A stretch of DNA of 15,178 nt from Saccoglossus kowalevskii (lineage: Eukaryota > Hemichordata > Enteropneusta > Harrimaniidae), in NCBI RefSeq assembly GCF_000003605.2, contig NW_003151765.1:240586-255763 (forward strand), read 5' to 3'. The notes below the pieces were generated by a model. The model saw nothing but the letters and a program-made list of their open reading frames with translations, had not been told where the DNA came from and did no database searches. Numbering within the stretch: the stretch's first letter is position 1; the number at the start of each line of letters is the position of its first letter. The position numbers were made by a program, and so were the translations under genes. This document shows positions 14,926-15,178 of this stretch, in pieces.

Positions 14926-15112
14926 CATCAACCAGGCTCAGTCAAACACAAGCACAAGCATTCGTTAGTGAATGAATCTCGGCCAGTTCCACTGGCCTTC
15001 CCATTGAGTCTGTGGTACACTCACCCAGGGTAGGGGTCGACCCTTTTGATGTTCAGCCTTAAGGTAGGATTTGAACTTGGGTCTACCGATCATGTGGTGT
15101 TTATTTTACAAA
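14926..15112 (-). mobile_element. Probable tRNA-derived SINE, minus strand
   Basis: Read on the minus strand, CATGATCGGTAGACCCAAGT followed by TCAAATCCTACC has the look of the anticodon-side and T-arm of a tRNA, with AGTTCAAATCC close to a polymerase III B box. Downstream on that strand lie the palindrome GGGTCGACCC (15034-15043) and the hairpin GGCCAGT-TCC-ACTGGCC (14981-14997), which may belong to the SINE body. No A box is clear, and the cloverleaf does not close, so it is not an intact tRNA gene. Confidence 0.45.
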
Positions 15113-15178
15113 AAAATTATAAGCATGTAGTCTCTAATGATTATAGCACTGCAAAAAATACTGTTATGAAGAAAATTC
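15113..15178. other. Right edge, nothing recognised
   Basis: AT-rich sequence with no feature that I can support. Confidence 0.4.

Noticed and set aside
14716-15033. 105-residue plus-strand open frame near the right edge
   Set aside because: It crosses T-rich runs and the SINE-like block, shows no family features and has no splice context.
15060-15112. Intact tRNA gene on the minus strand
   Set aside because: Only the T-arm side is recognisable. I could not find an acceptor stem or D-arm that pair.

Overview
This is a eukaryotic, almost certainly invertebrate-animal, window. It is AT-rich, has spliceosomal introns with GT-AG borders, and is crowded with minisatellites, short inverted-repeat elements and tRNA-like repeat fragments. 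There is no sign of bacterial gene organisation. The style of repeats (small palindromic MITEs ending in TACTGT...AAATAC, frequent ACATGTAC) reminds me of mollusc or other lophotrochozoan genomes, but I cannot fix the taxon from sequence alone.

One protein-coding gene runs left to right and fills most of the window. I reconstruct five exons: 564-611, 3359-3550, 4551-4655, 5540-10118 and 12922-13082. Together they give 5,085 nt of open frame, that is 1,694 residues to the stop; the 5' end of the gene lies outside the window. The first two exons encode charged helices with two ubiquitin-binding MIU-like motifs (DDEEFARLLHEQE and HDEDIARKMQQEEQ). These look like the MIU region of coiled-coil domain protein 50 (CCDC50/Ymer). 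A basic stretch follows, then a single 4.6-kb exon encoding about 1,526 residues of Ser/Asp/His-rich, apparently disordered protein, with an internal array of 28-residue repeats, two PPxY motifs and acidic serine clusters. The last exon encodes seven Asp residues and a strongly basic tail. A readthrough of the last donor gives a second possible 3' end with a stop and a well-placed AATAAA.

Layout: 1-322 is a 36-bp minisatellite. 323-563 is the end of an upstream intron. 612-3358 is a repeat-rich intron (a MITE, three copies of a roughly 55-bp repeat, an array of ATTTGCAT octamers, and a second MITE-like element). 3551-4550 is an intron holding a diverged direct duplication. 4656-5539 is an intron with a possible SINE fragment. 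10119-12921 is the last intron, of which about 1.8 kb is a nested satellite ending about 40 nt before the acceptor. 13083-15178 is 3' UTR and/or intergenic sequence with small hairpins, a stray piece of the same satellite, a block with two perfect CRE palindromes, and a probable tRNA-derived SINE at the right edge.

The inferred biology is a ubiquitin-binding adaptor: MIU motifs at the front, PPxY motifs that could recruit NEDD4-type ligases, and a long flexible phosphorylatable arm. Only the exon structure, the motifs and the repeats are seen directly; family and function are inference.
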